Positions 27,516 to 37,383 are shown, numbered from the stretch's first letter. The stretch is 64,000 nucleotides of DNA from Gammaproteobacteria bacterium (ex Lamellibrachia satsuma) (GCA_019623805.1 CP053680.1:3636001-3700000), one strand, 5' to 3'. Notes: generated by a model not told the origin, from the sequence alone. A program made the numbers and translations.

Positions 27516-27917
27516 CTAGAAAGGCTGGCCGATAAAACTGACCAGACGTGTTACTGAGGCGTCGTCATCACTATTGCGGAAGACGCTGATCTCGACCTGT
27601 CTGACCCGGTCGTCTCTAGTATTGGTGATTTTGCTCTGCCAGTGCCATTCGCGCAGTCCCATTTCACTCTTGCCGGTATTCGTTCCCTGCGCCGGCCAGT
27701 GCCGGCTGATCTGAAGCTGTGTGAGTTGGTTCATGGCGACCCAGTGTGCCATTGTTTTATCTCTCAGATGTTCTGCGTTCAGAGACTGATTTGCTGAAAC
27801 CTTTACGACGGAGGCGAGTGCGATCGCAAGAATTGCCAGCGCAACGAGAACCTCGAGCAGTGTGAAGCCCTGCTGACGGGTGGTGGTTATTTGCAGCTGC
27901 TTAGGGTTCGGAAACAT
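27516..27917 (-). CDS. gspI: Type II secretion minor pseudopilin I
   Basis: Minor pseudopilin of 133 residues with cleavage site RQQG-FTLLEVLVALAILA and Glu5 intact, then the family stretches NAEHLRDKTMAHWVAMNQL and REWHWQSKI. It overlaps gspH by 17 bases. GspI is regarded as the initiator of the tip complex. Confidence 0.94.
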   Translation of the reverse strand: MFPNPKQLQITTTRQQGFTLLEVLVALAILAIALASVVKVSANQSLNAEHLRDKTMAHWVAMNQLTQLQISRHWPAQGTNTGKSEMGLREWHWQSKITNTRDDRVRQVEISVFRNSDDDASVTRLVSFIGQPF

Positions 27918-28446
27918 GGTCCAGGCTGAGCTCTCCGATCTCGGTGCCTTTCAACAGAAAGTAATCATCGGTGATTTCTGACGTGATCTTTACTTCAAAC
28001 GGGGTGATTTCTCCACTGGTGAAAAAAATTATATCCGGCGTTTTTTTCTGTTTTTCCCGGCTGATCGGCTCATCGGCCATCAAGTCAAGGGATATTTCCT
28101 CAGGCAGGGAACGCTTTCTGAATATGCTATCCTCCAGTGGCTTCCAAGTCTTCTCCTGCAGGATGAGAAATTCGTAACGCTCCTCCTCAACCAGTGCGCC
28201 GATGATGTTGGCGCGGAGAAGCGCCTCTTCAGCTGCCAGGTCAACCAGGGTGAAGAATCGCCGTGCCTCGGTTTTCAGTGCGTCGGAAGGGGATGAACTC
28301 CCTATAGAGACCACCACATAGTTGACCAGTATCCCAATGATAAGGACGACCACCATGACCTCAATCAGGGTGAAACCAGCATTGATTCGGGCAGATTTGG
28401 TTTTCTGATAACCCATTCGCAATAGCTTTATTGAGTGGCGCTTCAT
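27901..28446 (-). CDS. gspH: Type II secretion minor pseudopilin H
   Basis: Minor pseudopilin of 181 residues. The 23-residue leader ends INAG-FTLIEVMVVVLIIG with Glu5 intact. The C-terminal half is a beta-rich GspH domain that is poorly conserved, as usual. It follows gspG after 35 bases and overlaps gspI. Confidence 0.92.
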   Translation of the reverse strand: MKRHSIKLLRMGYQKTKSARINAGFTLIEVMVVVLIIGILVNYVVVSIGSSSPSDALKTEARRFFTLVDLAAEEALLRANIIGALVEEERYEFLILQEKTWKPLEDSIFRKRSLPEEISLDLMADEPISREKQKKTPDIIFFTSGEITPFEVKITSEITDDYFLLKGTEIGELSLDHVSEP

Positions 28447-28481
28447 CTTCAGACTGGGCTCTCAGAGACCGGGTAAACCCG

Positions 28482-28979
28482 TCACTCCAGATTCCAGTTG
28501 CCGACATCATCTTCAGTGGATTGAGAATCGACCCCTGTGGAGTAGATGTCGATGGCTCCATGGCTGCCTGGGTTGAGGAACAGGTAGGGACTACCCCAAG
28601 GATCCTTGGGTAGCCGGTCGACATAACCCCCGTCCTTCCAGTTTTTGGGTTCCGGAGCGCCGGCAGGTTTGCTTACGAGTGCTTCAAGCCCTTGGTCAGT
28701 GCTAGGGTACATCATATTATCCAGGCGATAGAGATTGAGGGCGGCTTCGATGGCCCTGATATCACTCTTGGCCTTGGTCATCCTGGCCTGTTCAGGGCGA
28801 TCCATAATCTTGGGGACTACGATTGCCGCCAGGATGCTGAGAATCACAACGACAACCATGACCTCGATGAGCGTGAAGCCGGAAACCCAACGTTTGGGTG
28901 TGACTAAAGAGGGGTGTTTCCTGAAATCAGATGGTTGCATTGAATCGGCCTGTCTGGAGATGGGGTTGGTTGATCTCAT
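28482..28979 (-). CDS. gspG: Type II secretion major pseudopilin G
   Basis: Main subunit of the pseudopilus. The 165-residue precursor has a long leader ending WVSG-FTLIEVMVVVVILSIL, Glu5, and the GspG calcium-site and C-terminal features (YPSTDQGLEALVSKP, DPWGSPYLFLNPG, DIYSTGVDS). ATG 28940 is an alternative start giving a shorter leader. It is the first gene of the minus-strand array, facing prsK across a 491-base gap. The prepilin peptidase gspO is not in the window. Confidence 0.96.
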   Translation of the reverse strand: MRSTNPISRQADSMQPSDFRKHPSLVTPKRWVSGFTLIEVMVVVVILSILAAIVVPKIMDRPEQARMTKAKSDIRAIEAALNLYRLDNMMYPSTDQGLEALVSKPAGAPEPKNWKDGGYVDRLPKDPWGSPYLFLNPGSHGAIDIYSTGVDSQSTEDDVGNWNLE

Positions 28980-29470
28980 GATTATTGGGTATTTATGCTT
29001 TTAGATTAGTGAGTTAGGATGTAATTTTCCACTGTTTTCTTAACCACTGGATGCTAGCTGAGCATGATGACACATTTCCACTGGTGAATTGTGACGGGGT
29101 TTTCTCTATAGTATACCCGGTACCCGAAGAGGGGGTATCCAGTGGCAGTTTTCAGTAAGTGGCCCAGCTAATAAATCGGCTCTAACTGATTGATAATAAA
29201 AATATTAATAGGAATTTGGCTGCATCCCATGTTCTGTGTGGGTGGTTAGTGTGACTGTTGTTCCCGCCAGGCGTTCAACTTCTCTGTCTCTCTGCCGCCA
29301 TGTTCTTTAATAAGTGAGTGTTGTTTTGAACAGGGTTGCCCGTGTTTAACGGGTCTCCCCCAAGCTGGGATTTCGTTCTGTTTTGGAGAGGGCTTCAAGC
29401 CTGTCCACACCTTGAATAACTGCGATGGGTTGAATCTGGGAATGACAGGGAAGGTACGAGGTTTGCTGCG
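28980..29470. promoter_or_regulatory. Divergent gspG / prsK control region
   Basis: This is the only gene-free stretch of more than 300 bases. It must hold the start sites of the gsp array (minus) and of prsK (plus). Direct reading shows CCACTGG at 29044-29050 and 29078-29084 and its inverse CCAGTGG at 29139-29145, a perfect 5-base inverted repeat ATGCT/AGCAT at 29051-29065, and an ATACCC/GGGTAT inverted repeat at 29113-29138. I could not fix a convincing -35/-10 pair or a sigma-54 -24/-12 pair. The ~270 bases before prsK show nothing else I can name. Confidence 0.4.
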
Positions 29471-31540
29471 GTGAGTGTCGGTATCATTGGCTATTCGTTG
29501 GCAGCGTTGTTTTTCTTTCTGTTCAGTGCGTTGCTTCTGACTAGCTGGCGCGGCAGGATTGAAGGCATTGTCTTGCTATCGGCAGTGACGGTTACCGCCT
29601 TTTGGGGACTGTCGGCGGTTTTTCTGCTGCTGCAGGAGACCGCGCTCACTGTAGGTGTCTATTTTACCCTTGAGGTTGCCAGAAATATCGCCTGGTTCGT
29701 GTTTCTGTTGCGCCTGTTGCAGCCACTTTTGCAGTCAGCCAGCGGGGATGTGCGTATCCTCCGCTTTCTGCCCGCGATTGTCCTGGGTGTCTCTGTCGTC
29801 CTCTTTGGAATTGGGCTGGTGGCCTCGAACTATCCAAATCTGGTGGTTCTTCCCATGGCGGCAAGTCTACAGCTATTTGGGCATCTGGGTTTTGCCATTA
29901 CCGGACTGACACTGGTCGAGCAGCTTTTCCGCAATACGCGCCTTGAACAGCGCTGGGCCGTGAAATACCTCTATTTTGGTATCGGCGCGCTGTTTGTGTT
30001 CGATTTTTTCCTCTACGCAGATGCGCTGCTGTTTAAACAGATTGATAGTGATTTGTGGCAGGCTCGTGGGTTTATCAATGCACTGGTGGTACCCATGTTG
30101 GTCGTGGCCGCTGCCCGTAACCCAAGCTGGTCGGTCAAGATTTTTATCTCAAGGAAAGCGGTTTTCCATACCACCGGTTTGCTGGGAGCAGGTGTCTATC
30201 TGCTGATAATGTCAGCGGTTGGTTACTATATCCGCTTTTATGGTGGCTCCTGGGGAAAGGCCGCCCAAGTGATTTTTCTGTTCATGGCCATAGCAACGCT
30301 GACGGCCATTCTTTTCTCCAGTCACCTCAGATCCAGAGTCAAAGTCTTTCTCAGCAAACACTTTTTTCGCTACAAATATGATTATCGGGAAGAGTGGCTT
30401 CGCATCATCCATACCCTGTCTGATGGTGAACCTGGTCCAAGGATCCGTGGACGGGTGATTAAAGCCGTCGCTGACCTTGTTGACTCCGGCGGGGGGATTC
30501 TCTGGTTGCGTGACGACAGCGGTAACTATCCCTGTGTCAGCCACTGGCAGGTACCTTTGTGTCAGTTCACTGTTACGTCGGAGAGCTCTCTCGTAGACTT
30601 TTTCATTGCAAAGGACTGGATTATCGATCTAGAAGAACTAAAATCGTCTCCAGCGCTTTATGAGGGTCTCAAGCTGCCTGGTTGGGTGAGGGATGTGAAA
30701 GACGCCTGGTTGCTCGTGCCGATTCGGCATCATGGTGATCTGTTGGGGTTTCTAGTCCTGATTCGGCCTAGATCGCCAAGGCAAATTAACTGGGAAGACA
30801 GGGATTTACTGAAAACTGCTTCGCAGCAGGCAGCCAGCTATCTGGCGCTGATGCAGGCCTCTGAAGCGTTGGTCAGGGCCAATCAGTTTGAAGCTTTCAA
30901 TCGCCTTTCCGCTTTTGTTGTCCACGACCTGAAAAACTTGGTTGCGCAACTTGAATTGGTTGTAACCAATGCAGCCCGTCACAAAAATAACCCTGAATTT
31001 ATGGAGGATGCCATCAGAACCGTGGATAATGCGGCCAACAAGATGAGTCGTCTGCTCGCACAGTTGCGAAAAGGGCGGTTTGAAAAAAGCAATGCCCAAG
31101 TGGTTCTTGTTGCGGAGGCGTTGCAGGAAGCAGTAAGGGAACACGCTGGATTTTTGCCACGCCCGGAGCTGGCAATTTCCGATGAAGAGGTCAGAGTGGT
31201 CGCTGACAAAGACCGCTTTGCCGCAGTAATTGGTCATTTGATCAAAAATGCCCAGGAGGCAACGCCCGATGATGGTTATGTGCGGTTGGCCATGTGTGCG
31301 ATGCCTGGGCAGATTGAGATCACCATTGAGGATAATGGCTCGGGGATGGATGACACCTTCATTCGTGATCACCTGTTCCAACCTTTTGAAACAACCAAGG
31401 GTAATGCCGGCATGGGGGTTGGCGTCTATGAAAGCAGGGAGTTTGTCCGGGCACTTGGCGGTCAGATCGCCGTGACCAGCAGGATTGGCAATGGCACAAA
31501 GTTTTCTGTGACTCTGCCTATTCGGATTGAGGAAGAATGA
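29471..31540 (+). CDS. prsK: XrtA/PEP-CTERM system histidine kinase PrsK
   Basis: The 689-residue sensor kinase has an N-terminal membrane part with about eight helices (~1-290), a GAF-like domain (~315-455), a phospho-acceptor helix with His in FVVHDLKNLVAQL, and a C-terminal ATPase domain (HLIKNAQEATP, IEDNGSGMD, GMGVGVYESREFV). This is the PrsK architecture, and prsR follows 24 bases later. The start GTG 29471 has only a weak ribosome site. PrsK is expected to sense an envelope signal and phosphorylate PrsR; the signal is unknown. Confidence 0.93.
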   Translation: MSVGIIGYSLAALFFFLFSALLLTSWRGRIEGIVLLSAVTVTAFWGLSAVFLLLQETALTVGVYFTLEVARNIAWFVFLLRLLQPLLQSASGDVRILRFLPAIVLGVSVVLFGIGLVASNYPNLVVLPMAASLQLFGHLGFAITGLTLVEQLFRNTRLEQRWAVKYLYFGIGALFVFDFFLYADALLFKQIDSDLWQARGFINALVVPMLVVAAARNPSWSVKIFISRKAVFHTTGLLGAGVYLLIMSAVGYYIRFYGGSWGKAAQVIFLFMAIATLTAILFSSHLRSRVKVFLSKHFFRYKYDYREEWLRIIHTLSDGEPGPRIRGRVIKAVADLVDSGGGILWLRDDSGNYPCVSHWQVPLCQFTVTSESSLVDFFIAKDWIIDLEELKSSPALYEGLKLPGWVRDVKDAWLLVPIRHHGDLLGFLVLIRPRSPRQINWEDRDLLKTASQQAASYLALMQASEALVRANQFEAFNRLSAFVVHDLKNLVAQLELVVTNAARHKNNPEFMEDAIRTVDNAANKMSRLLAQLRKGRFEKSNAQVVLVAEALQEAVREHAGFLPRPELAISDEEVRVVADKDRFAAVIGHLIKNAQEATPDDGYVRLAMCAMPGQIEITIEDNGSGMDDTFIRDHLFQPFETTKGNAGMGVGVYESREFVRALGGQIAVTSRIGNGTKFSVTLPIRIEEE

Positions 31541-31564
31541 GGATATGCAAATGGAGATCTCGCA

Positions 31565-32926
31565 TTGAGCAGTGGAAATGAGTTGTTGCGGTCACTATTG
31601 ATCGTGGAAGACGACCCGGGACTGCAGAGCCAGTTAAAATGGTGTTTCGATGGCTACGAAGTTCAGATTGCCGGCGATCGGGCGTCAGCCATAGCTGTAT
31701 TGAGGCGAGTTGCTCCACCTGTCATTACGCTGGATCTCGGTTTGCCGCCAGATCCGGCAAACGTGAGTGAGGGGATAGCAACCTTGAAAGAGGTTTTGCG
31801 TCTGGCTCCCAGAACCAAGGTGATTGTCGTGACAGGGAACGACGATCGTACCAATGCGCTGAAAGCACTGGAACTTGGGGCCTACGATTTTTATCAGAAG
31901 CCAATCGATTCGGATGTGCTGAAGGTCATAATTGATCGGGCGTATCAGCTCTATGAGCTGGAAGAGGAGAACCGAAATCTCGCGTTGCGGCAGGGGAAAT
32001 CGCCGCTGGATGGGGTAATTGCCAATAGTCCGGAAATGCTGGATGTCTGCCGGGTTATCGAAAAGGTGGGTCCGACGGATGCTACAACCCTTCTATTGGG
32101 TGAGAGTGGTACCGGTAAAGAGGTGCTTGCCAAGGCGATCCATGAAATCAGTGCCAGAAATGAGTACCCATTTGTTGCTATTAACTGTGCTTCTATACCG
32201 GACACTTTGCTTGAAAGTGAACTTTTCGGCTATGAGAAAGGTGCATTTACCGGTGCCGCTAAAAGAACGCTGGGCAAAATTGAGCATGCGAATGGAGGAA
32301 CGCTGTTCCTGGATGAGATTGGTGATATGCCCTTATCGCTACAGGCAAAGCTGCTGCGTTTTCTGCAGGAACGGGTGATCGAGCGGGTTGGCGGACGTGC
32401 TGAGATTTCTGTGGATGTCAGAGTGATCTGCGCCACGAATCGGGACCTCGATGAAATGATCGGTAGTGGTACTTTCCGTGAGGACCTTTTCTATCGAGTG
32501 AGTGAAATTACGATCAACATCCCACCACTGCGTGACCGAGCAGGAGATGCGGTGTTGCTGGCGTGGGCATTTTTGGCAAAATTTGCCGCTCAGAACTCAA
32601 CCAAGGTCAGAGGGTTTAGCAAAGAAGCACTGCAGTCTATTGAGGACTATTCATGGCCGGGCAACGTCCGTGAGCTGGAAAACAAAATAAAACGCGCAGT
32701 CATTATGGCGGAGGGTTCGCAAATCTCAGCAGAAGAGTTGCAATTGAGCGCAGGTTCAGAAGAGAGTCAGCCTTTTAATTTACGTGAAGTAAGAGATCAA
32801 GCTGAAGCAAGTGCAGTGTCGCGCGCCCTGACTTATGTCGAAGGGAATGTCTCCAAAGCGGCCGAATTGCTCGGCGTGAGCCGTCCAACACTATATGATC
32901 TTGTGAACAAATATGGTCTCAAATAG
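31565..32926 (+). CDS. prsR: PEP-CTERM system sigma-54 response regulator PrsR
   Basis: The 453-residue NtrC-like activator has a receiver domain with phospho-acceptor Asp57 (VITLDLGLP) and an AAA+ domain with Walker A GESGTGKE. The GAFTGA loop that contacts sigma-54 is at 226-231, and Walker B (GGTLFLDEIGD) follows. The C-terminal Fis-type helix-turn-helix is NVSKAAELLGVSRPTLYDLV. The start is TTG 31565 with GGAG 8 bases upstream; an ATG slightly upstream is out of frame. The end overlaps xrtA by 14 bases. In known systems PrsR with RpoN activates PEP-CTERM protein genes. Confidence 0.95.
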   Translation: MSSGNELLRSLLIVEDDPGLQSQLKWCFDGYEVQIAGDRASAIAVLRRVAPPVITLDLGLPPDPANVSEGIATLKEVLRLAPRTKVIVVTGNDDRTNALKALELGAYDFYQKPIDSDVLKVIIDRAYQLYELEEENRNLALRQGKSPLDGVIANSPEMLDVCRVIEKVGPTDATTLLLGESGTGKEVLAKAIHEISARNEYPFVAINCASIPDTLLESELFGYEKGAFTGAAKRTLGKIEHANGGTLFLDEIGDMPLSLQAKLLRFLQERVIERVGGRAEISVDVRVICATNRDLDEMIGSGTFREDLFYRVSEITINIPPLRDRAGDAVLLAWAFLAKFAAQNSTKVRGFSKEALQSIEDYSWPGNVRELENKIKRAVIMAEGSQISAEELQLSAGSEESQPFNLREVRDQAEASAVSRALTYVEGNVSKAAELLGVSRPTLYDLVNKYGLK

Positions 32927-34436
32927 CAGCGGCGTGATGAATAGCAGAACGGCAGCTTCCCCCGCAATTTTGTTGATTGTAGGATTGTTACTGGTTTTTC
33001 CTCTTTATTATCCAACGCTCGGCAGCTTTTTTAACCTTTGGACAGCATCGGACTCAGATCAGTCCCATGGCTTTCTTTTGTTCGCCGTTTGTCTCTACAT
33101 TTTCTACGAGGAGTGGAAAGCCAGAAAGGACAGCCTCTCTGTCAAGCCAAGATATATCGGCTTGATCGGGATAATTGTTTTGTCCTTGCTTTGGATGATG
33201 TCTGGTTTGGTCTATATAGAATCATTGCAGCAAGCATTATTTATTGCCATCTTAGCAATGATTATCTTTAGTTTTCTGGGCCTCAAGGATGGGGTACCGT
33301 TCTATTTTCCGGTGCTTCTGTTGTTGAGTGTTGTGCCGGTTTGGAAAGTGTTGGCGCCTTATCTGCAAACCGGAACAGCCGTTACAGTCGGCTACATGCT
33401 TCAGGCATCTGGGATAACGTCAGTCAGGGAAGGGTATCTGCTGATCATCCCAGAAGGCACCTTTGAGGTGGCTGAATTTTGTAGTGGGCTACGGTATCAA
33501 ATTGTTGGTATTACGATTTCGTTGCTGTATGCAAGACAGTCTGGTTTCTACCTGAAAGAGACTATCGCATATGTTGCGTTTGCCTCTCTTCTAGCGTTTG
33601 CTGCCAATCTTATGCGCGTATATTCTGTTGTTGTGATAGGGCACCTTAGCAACATGGAGAGCGAGATCGTACACGATCATAATATGCTGGGTTGGATGAT
33701 TTTTGGTGTTTTCATCCTCATCTATTTATGGGGTTCGCAACGTTATCTACCGATACGCTCAGCCATAGAACAAGTGGAAGGCGACGGTATAAAGTTGGCA
33801 GACGGGACCAAGCGCAGAAACCTGAGATTCACAGTTCTGGTTTTTTTTGCAACATTGACTGGCCCGGCGCTGGCCTTTTTCTACATGTCAGGTGGGGCGG
33901 AAACAGACAGTTCCAGGGTTGAATTGCCAGGTAAAATAGCTGACTGGAAGTTGGTAGAAAACAGTCTGACTTCATGGAAACCTGATTGGTTGCAGGGGAA
34001 TTCTGTTGTTGAAGGTAGATACAGCGATGGAGCACATAGAGTTGATGTGTTTTTGTCCCGTTTCAGCTCACAAGAACAGGGTAGAGAGGCGATCAGTGTC
34101 CTGAATAAAGTATATGATTTTGACGTATGGTCGAGAATCTATCGGCGTGTTACCGATCTCGGTCAGGTAAATGGTCGTAACTTAATTGTTGAAGAGACTA
34201 GGCTGAAAGCCGCTGGGTCAGATAGAGGGCGAATTGTCTGGCGTTGGTACAATGCGGCGGGTAAGCGGGAACAAAAAAATATCAAAGCCAAGTTGCTGAA
34301 TCTACTGGGTATTTTAAAAGGAAATCCTGAGATAGATGTCAATATGGTGAGTTATGACCTCGGTGCCGATGAGGATAAAACCAGGATCAGGATGGTCGGA
34401 TTTCTACCAGGGTATCTGTCTGCGGTGGAGAAATAG
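32913..34436 (+). CDS. xrtA: Exosortase A fused to an EpsI domain
   Basis: XrtA is a membrane cysteine protease-transpeptidase that processes PEP-CTERM proteins. The 507-residue protein has about eight membrane helices (~16-300) with the exosortase triad visible: Cys190 in AEFCSGLRYQ, Arg235 in NLMRVYSV and a His at 254/256 in IVHDHNMLGW. The last ~190 residues, after a further membrane helix, form a soluble EpsI-type domain (LPGKIADWKLVE, YSDGAHRVDVFLSRFSSQ). The start ATG lies inside the prsR coding region; ATG 32937 is an alternative. prsT follows. Confidence 0.95.
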   Translation: MVSNSSGVMNSRTAASPAILLIVGLLLVFPLYYPTLGSFFNLWTASDSDQSHGFLLFAVCLYIFYEEWKARKDSLSVKPRYIGLIGIIVLSLLWMMSGLVYIESLQQALFIAILAMIIFSFLGLKDGVPFYFPVLLLLSVVPVWKVLAPYLQTGTAVTVGYMLQASGITSVREGYLLIIPEGTFEVAEFCSGLRYQIVGITISLLYARQSGFYLKETIAYVAFASLLAFAANLMRVYSVVVIGHLSNMESEIVHDHNMLGWMIFGVFILIYLWGSQRYLPIRSAIEQVEGDGIKLADGTKRRNLRFTVLVFFATLTGPALAFFYMSGGAETDSSRVELPGKIADWKLVENSLTSWKPDWLQGNSVVEGRYSDGAHRVDVFLSRFSSQEQGREAISVLNKVYDFDVWSRIYRRVTDLGQVNGRNLIVEETRLKAAGSDRGRIVWRWYNAAGKREQKNIKAKLLNLLGILKGNPEIDVNMVSYDLGADEDKTRIRMVGFLPGYLSAVEK

Positions 34437-34544
34437 TGTGTTTCAATCAAGATTGTCGTGAGGAATAGCTGAACTTGCAACTATTCAGAACCTCTATTAT
34501 GAACACAATTGATTTATAAAAAACCGGGCATGGAATAAAAGACG

Positions 34545-37346
34545 ATGTATATCGAAAAAAAGCGATTTCTCAAAGCGATATTGATGGCATCTGCTGCAGC
34601 GGCGATTTTGTTGAGTGGTTGTGGCGGTCAGGATGATGAACTTGCCTATCTGGAGAGCGCGCAGACTCATACGGAAGGGAAGCAGTATCAAAAGGCTGTT
34701 ATTGAGTTAAAAAATGTTCTACAGATCAACCCAGGCAATGGTGATGCAAGATTAATGCTGGCAAGAGTTTATCTTAAGATCAGGGATGGCGCATCGGCTG
34801 AGAAGGAGTTAATACGGGCAAAGCAACTGGGTATGCAGGAGAAAGATTTCTATCTGATAAAGGGAGAGGCTTTGCTGCAGCAGCGGCTCTACAATCGAAT
34901 CCTCGATGAAATAAAAGAAGAAGGGATTCAGGCTGCGGATCTGAGTAAAGTACAGATTTTGCGTGCCCAAGCGTTTGCCGGGAATAACAAGAAAGAGAAG
35001 GCATTGGACTTATACCATGCTGTTCTTGCACGAGAGGGCAGCTATGCGAAGGCTTATTCAGGGATAGGGCGAATCTTCCTTGTAGAAAAGGATTATGAAA
35101 AAGCTATAGAGGCAAGTGATGAAGCACTTCAAGTTGAAAAGAAAAATGTCGATGCATGGACCATCAAAGGATTAGCGTATTTCAAACTGCAAAAATTCCC
35201 TCTTGCGGAAGAGAGCTTTGAAAGTGCACTGGCTGGACTTGAACAGGAAATGTTTTCTCAGCGTAAGTTTGTTCTGCGTATTTCTTTTATTCAGACGCTG
35301 CTGGCACAGAAGAAGATTGATAAAGCTTCTGCAAATATCGAAATCATCAGGAAATCCATACCAGAAAATCCCTTCGTCTCCTATTTGTCAGCATTGCGCT
35401 ACTTTATGGCGGGAAAATATGATTTGGCTGAAACGGATCTGCATCACGTAATCAAAGTAATGCCGGGCCATGTGCCTACGCATCTGCTTCTGGGCTCGGT
35501 GCACTTTGCCAGAAGAAACTATGAACAGGCGAATGATTTCCTTACAAGGTATGTCAATGAAGTACCGACACACATTCAGGCGAGGAAGCTATTGGGTGAG
35601 ACACGTTTACGCTTGAACAAGCCTGGTGACGCGGTCGAAATTTTAGCTCCCATCGTAAATGATGATACCAAAGATGTAGAACTTCTGACTATGATCGGCA
35701 ATGCTGCAAGTCAGTCGGGGCAAGATTCATTAGGTACCCACTACCTGAGAAAAGCTGCGTCAGTCAGACCTGAAAGTACTGGCATCAGAGAAGAACTTGC
35801 AAAAGCATATTTAAGGAAAGGTGCGATTGATCAAGCCATTGAAGAGCTGGAGGGGCTTTCCGACACAAATTCGTCTGATAGTAACCGCCTTCTTCTTATC
35901 TACGCTTATTTGAGAAAACAGGAGTTTTCGCAGGCAGTAAAACTGACGGATGAACTGCTGTCAGCTAATCCTGAAAGCCCAATACTGATGACGCTAAAAG
36001 GCGGGATTCAGACTATGAGTGGAGAGAGGGCCAATGCACGTACGCTGTTTCAAAATGCCTTGAAGAGCAAGAAAGACTATCTGCCTGCACTGTTTGCGCT
36101 GTCTAAACTTGATCTGGAGGATGGAAAGTTAACTGAATCGGGTGACAGGCTGAATCAGATTCTTGCATTGGATCCTAATAACGTGAACGCAATGCTTGGA
36201 CTTTCACAAATTTCCGAGCGTAGGCAGAATAGGAAGCAAGCACTCTCCTGGATTGAGCAGGCAAGGAAGGCAAATGCTTCAGCCTTGGTCCCAAGGTTTG
36301 TATTGGCCAGATATTACCTGAAAACGGGTAAAACCGATGAAGCATTGGAAGTGTTGAAGGAGGTTGAGGCGATAAAGCCAACCGACGTGACATTCCTTCT
36401 ATTGATGGGAAATGCTGAGTTGCAAATAGGGCGTTTCAATAAGGCGATTGATTATTTTGAAAGATATGTTCGGCAACAACCTCAGTCGATTGCAGGTTAC
36501 ATAGCACTCGCCACAGCAGAGTCGAAACATGGTCGTCTTTCCAGTGCAAAACGCACTCTGAAAAAAGCGCTGGAAATTAACCCAAACCATTTGCGTGCAA
36601 CAATTCTGTTTATCTCTATTGAAACTAAAGAGAAGAATTATCCTGAGGCCGAACGACTGGCGATGATAGTCAAAGAGAATAAAAAAACGGAGCAGTGGGG
36701 TTACGTTCTCTTGAGTGATATCTATGTTCAATCGAGAAATTACGCAAAGGCTCAGGTGCTATTGAATGAGGGGCTGGCAAAGTATCAATCGTTCACACTG
36801 TCGGATAAGCTTTCCAAGGCATACTATCTCGATGACAAAAAAGATAAGTCAGTGGAAGTTATGCTGGAATGGGTGAAGAATAATCCTGACGACCTGAAGG
36901 GGACTTTGGCACTTGCATCCACCTACCAGAAAATGGATAGGATTGATGAGGCGGTTAAACTTTACCAAGGTGTTCTTGATAACAATTCGGGGAATGTAAT
37001 CGCACTAAATAACATGGCGCTGATACTTTTTGAAAACAACCAGGAACTGGCGATATCATACGCAGAGAGAGCGTATAAAAATGCGCGCACGAGTACTGCA
37101 ATTGCTGATACTTATGGTTGGATGCTGGTTCAAAGCGGCGATATAGAGAAAGGTTCTGAGATTTTGAGCAGAGTGGCAGTATCATCGGATGATCCCAATG
37201 TCTTGTATCACTATGCAGTAACTCTGCATCGAATGGGGCTGAAAGAGCAGGCAAAAAGGGCGCTTGCCCATGCCTTTGAGAGTGACCGGGAGTTTGAGGA
37301 CATGGAAGGGGTAATGACTCTCAGAAAAGAATTGAATAAACGGTAG
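34545..37346 (+). CDS. prsT: PEP-CTERM system TPR lipoprotein PrsT
   Basis: A 933-residue lipoprotein with its lipobox ending at Cys26 (LLSGC) and then an almost continuous TPR superhelix of roughly twenty or more repeats (for example YQKAVIELKNVLQINPGNGDA, split here as a unit, and YEKAIEASDEALQVEKKNVDA). Length and position beside xrtA match PrsT. TPR lipoproteins of this kind are thought to be scaffolds for polysaccharide export, comparable to AlgK or PelB. It begins the A/T-richer part of the locus and ends 37 bases before the export lipoprotein start. Confidence 0.92.
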   Translation: MYIEKKRFLKAILMASAAAAILLSGCGGQDDELAYLESAQTHTEGKQYQKAVIELKNVLQINPGNGDARLMLARVYLKIRDGASAEKELIRAKQLGMQEKDFYLIKGEALLQQRLYNRILDEIKEEGIQAADLSKVQILRAQAFAGNNKKEKALDLYHAVLAREGSYAKAYSGIGRIFLVEKDYEKAIEASDEALQVEKKNVDAWTIKGLAYFKLQKFPLAEESFESALAGLEQEMFSQRKFVLRISFIQTLLAQKKIDKASANIEIIRKSIPENPFVSYLSALRYFMAGKYDLAETDLHHVIKVMPGHVPTHLLLGSVHFARRNYEQANDFLTRYVNEVPTHIQARKLLGETRLRLNKPGDAVEILAPIVNDDTKDVELLTMIGNAASQSGQDSLGTHYLRKAASVRPESTGIREELAKAYLRKGAIDQAIEELEGLSDTNSSDSNRLLLIYAYLRKQEFSQAVKLTDELLSANPESPILMTLKGGIQTMSGERANARTLFQNALKSKKDYLPALFALSKLDLEDGKLTESGDRLNQILALDPNNVNAMLGLSQISERRQNRKQALSWIEQARKANASALVPRFVLARYYLKTGKTDEALEVLKEVEAIKPTDVTFLLLMGNAELQIGRFNKAIDYFERYVRQQPQSIAGYIALATAESKHGRLSSAKRTLKKALEINPNHLRATILFISIETKEKNYPEAERLAMIVKENKKTEQWGYVLLSDIYVQSRNYAKAQVLLNEGLAKYQSFTLSDKLSKAYYLDDKKDKSVEVMLEWVKNNPDDLKGTLALASTYQKMDRIDEAVKLYQGVLDNNSGNVIALNNMALILFENNQELAISYAERAYKNARTSTAIADTYGWMLVQSGDIEKGSEILSRVAVSSDDPNVLYHYAVTLHRMGLKEQAKRALAHAFESDREFEDMEGVMTLRKELNKR

Positions 37347-37383
37347 TATGATTGCACGCGCATTGAATAATCTGGAGATAGAG

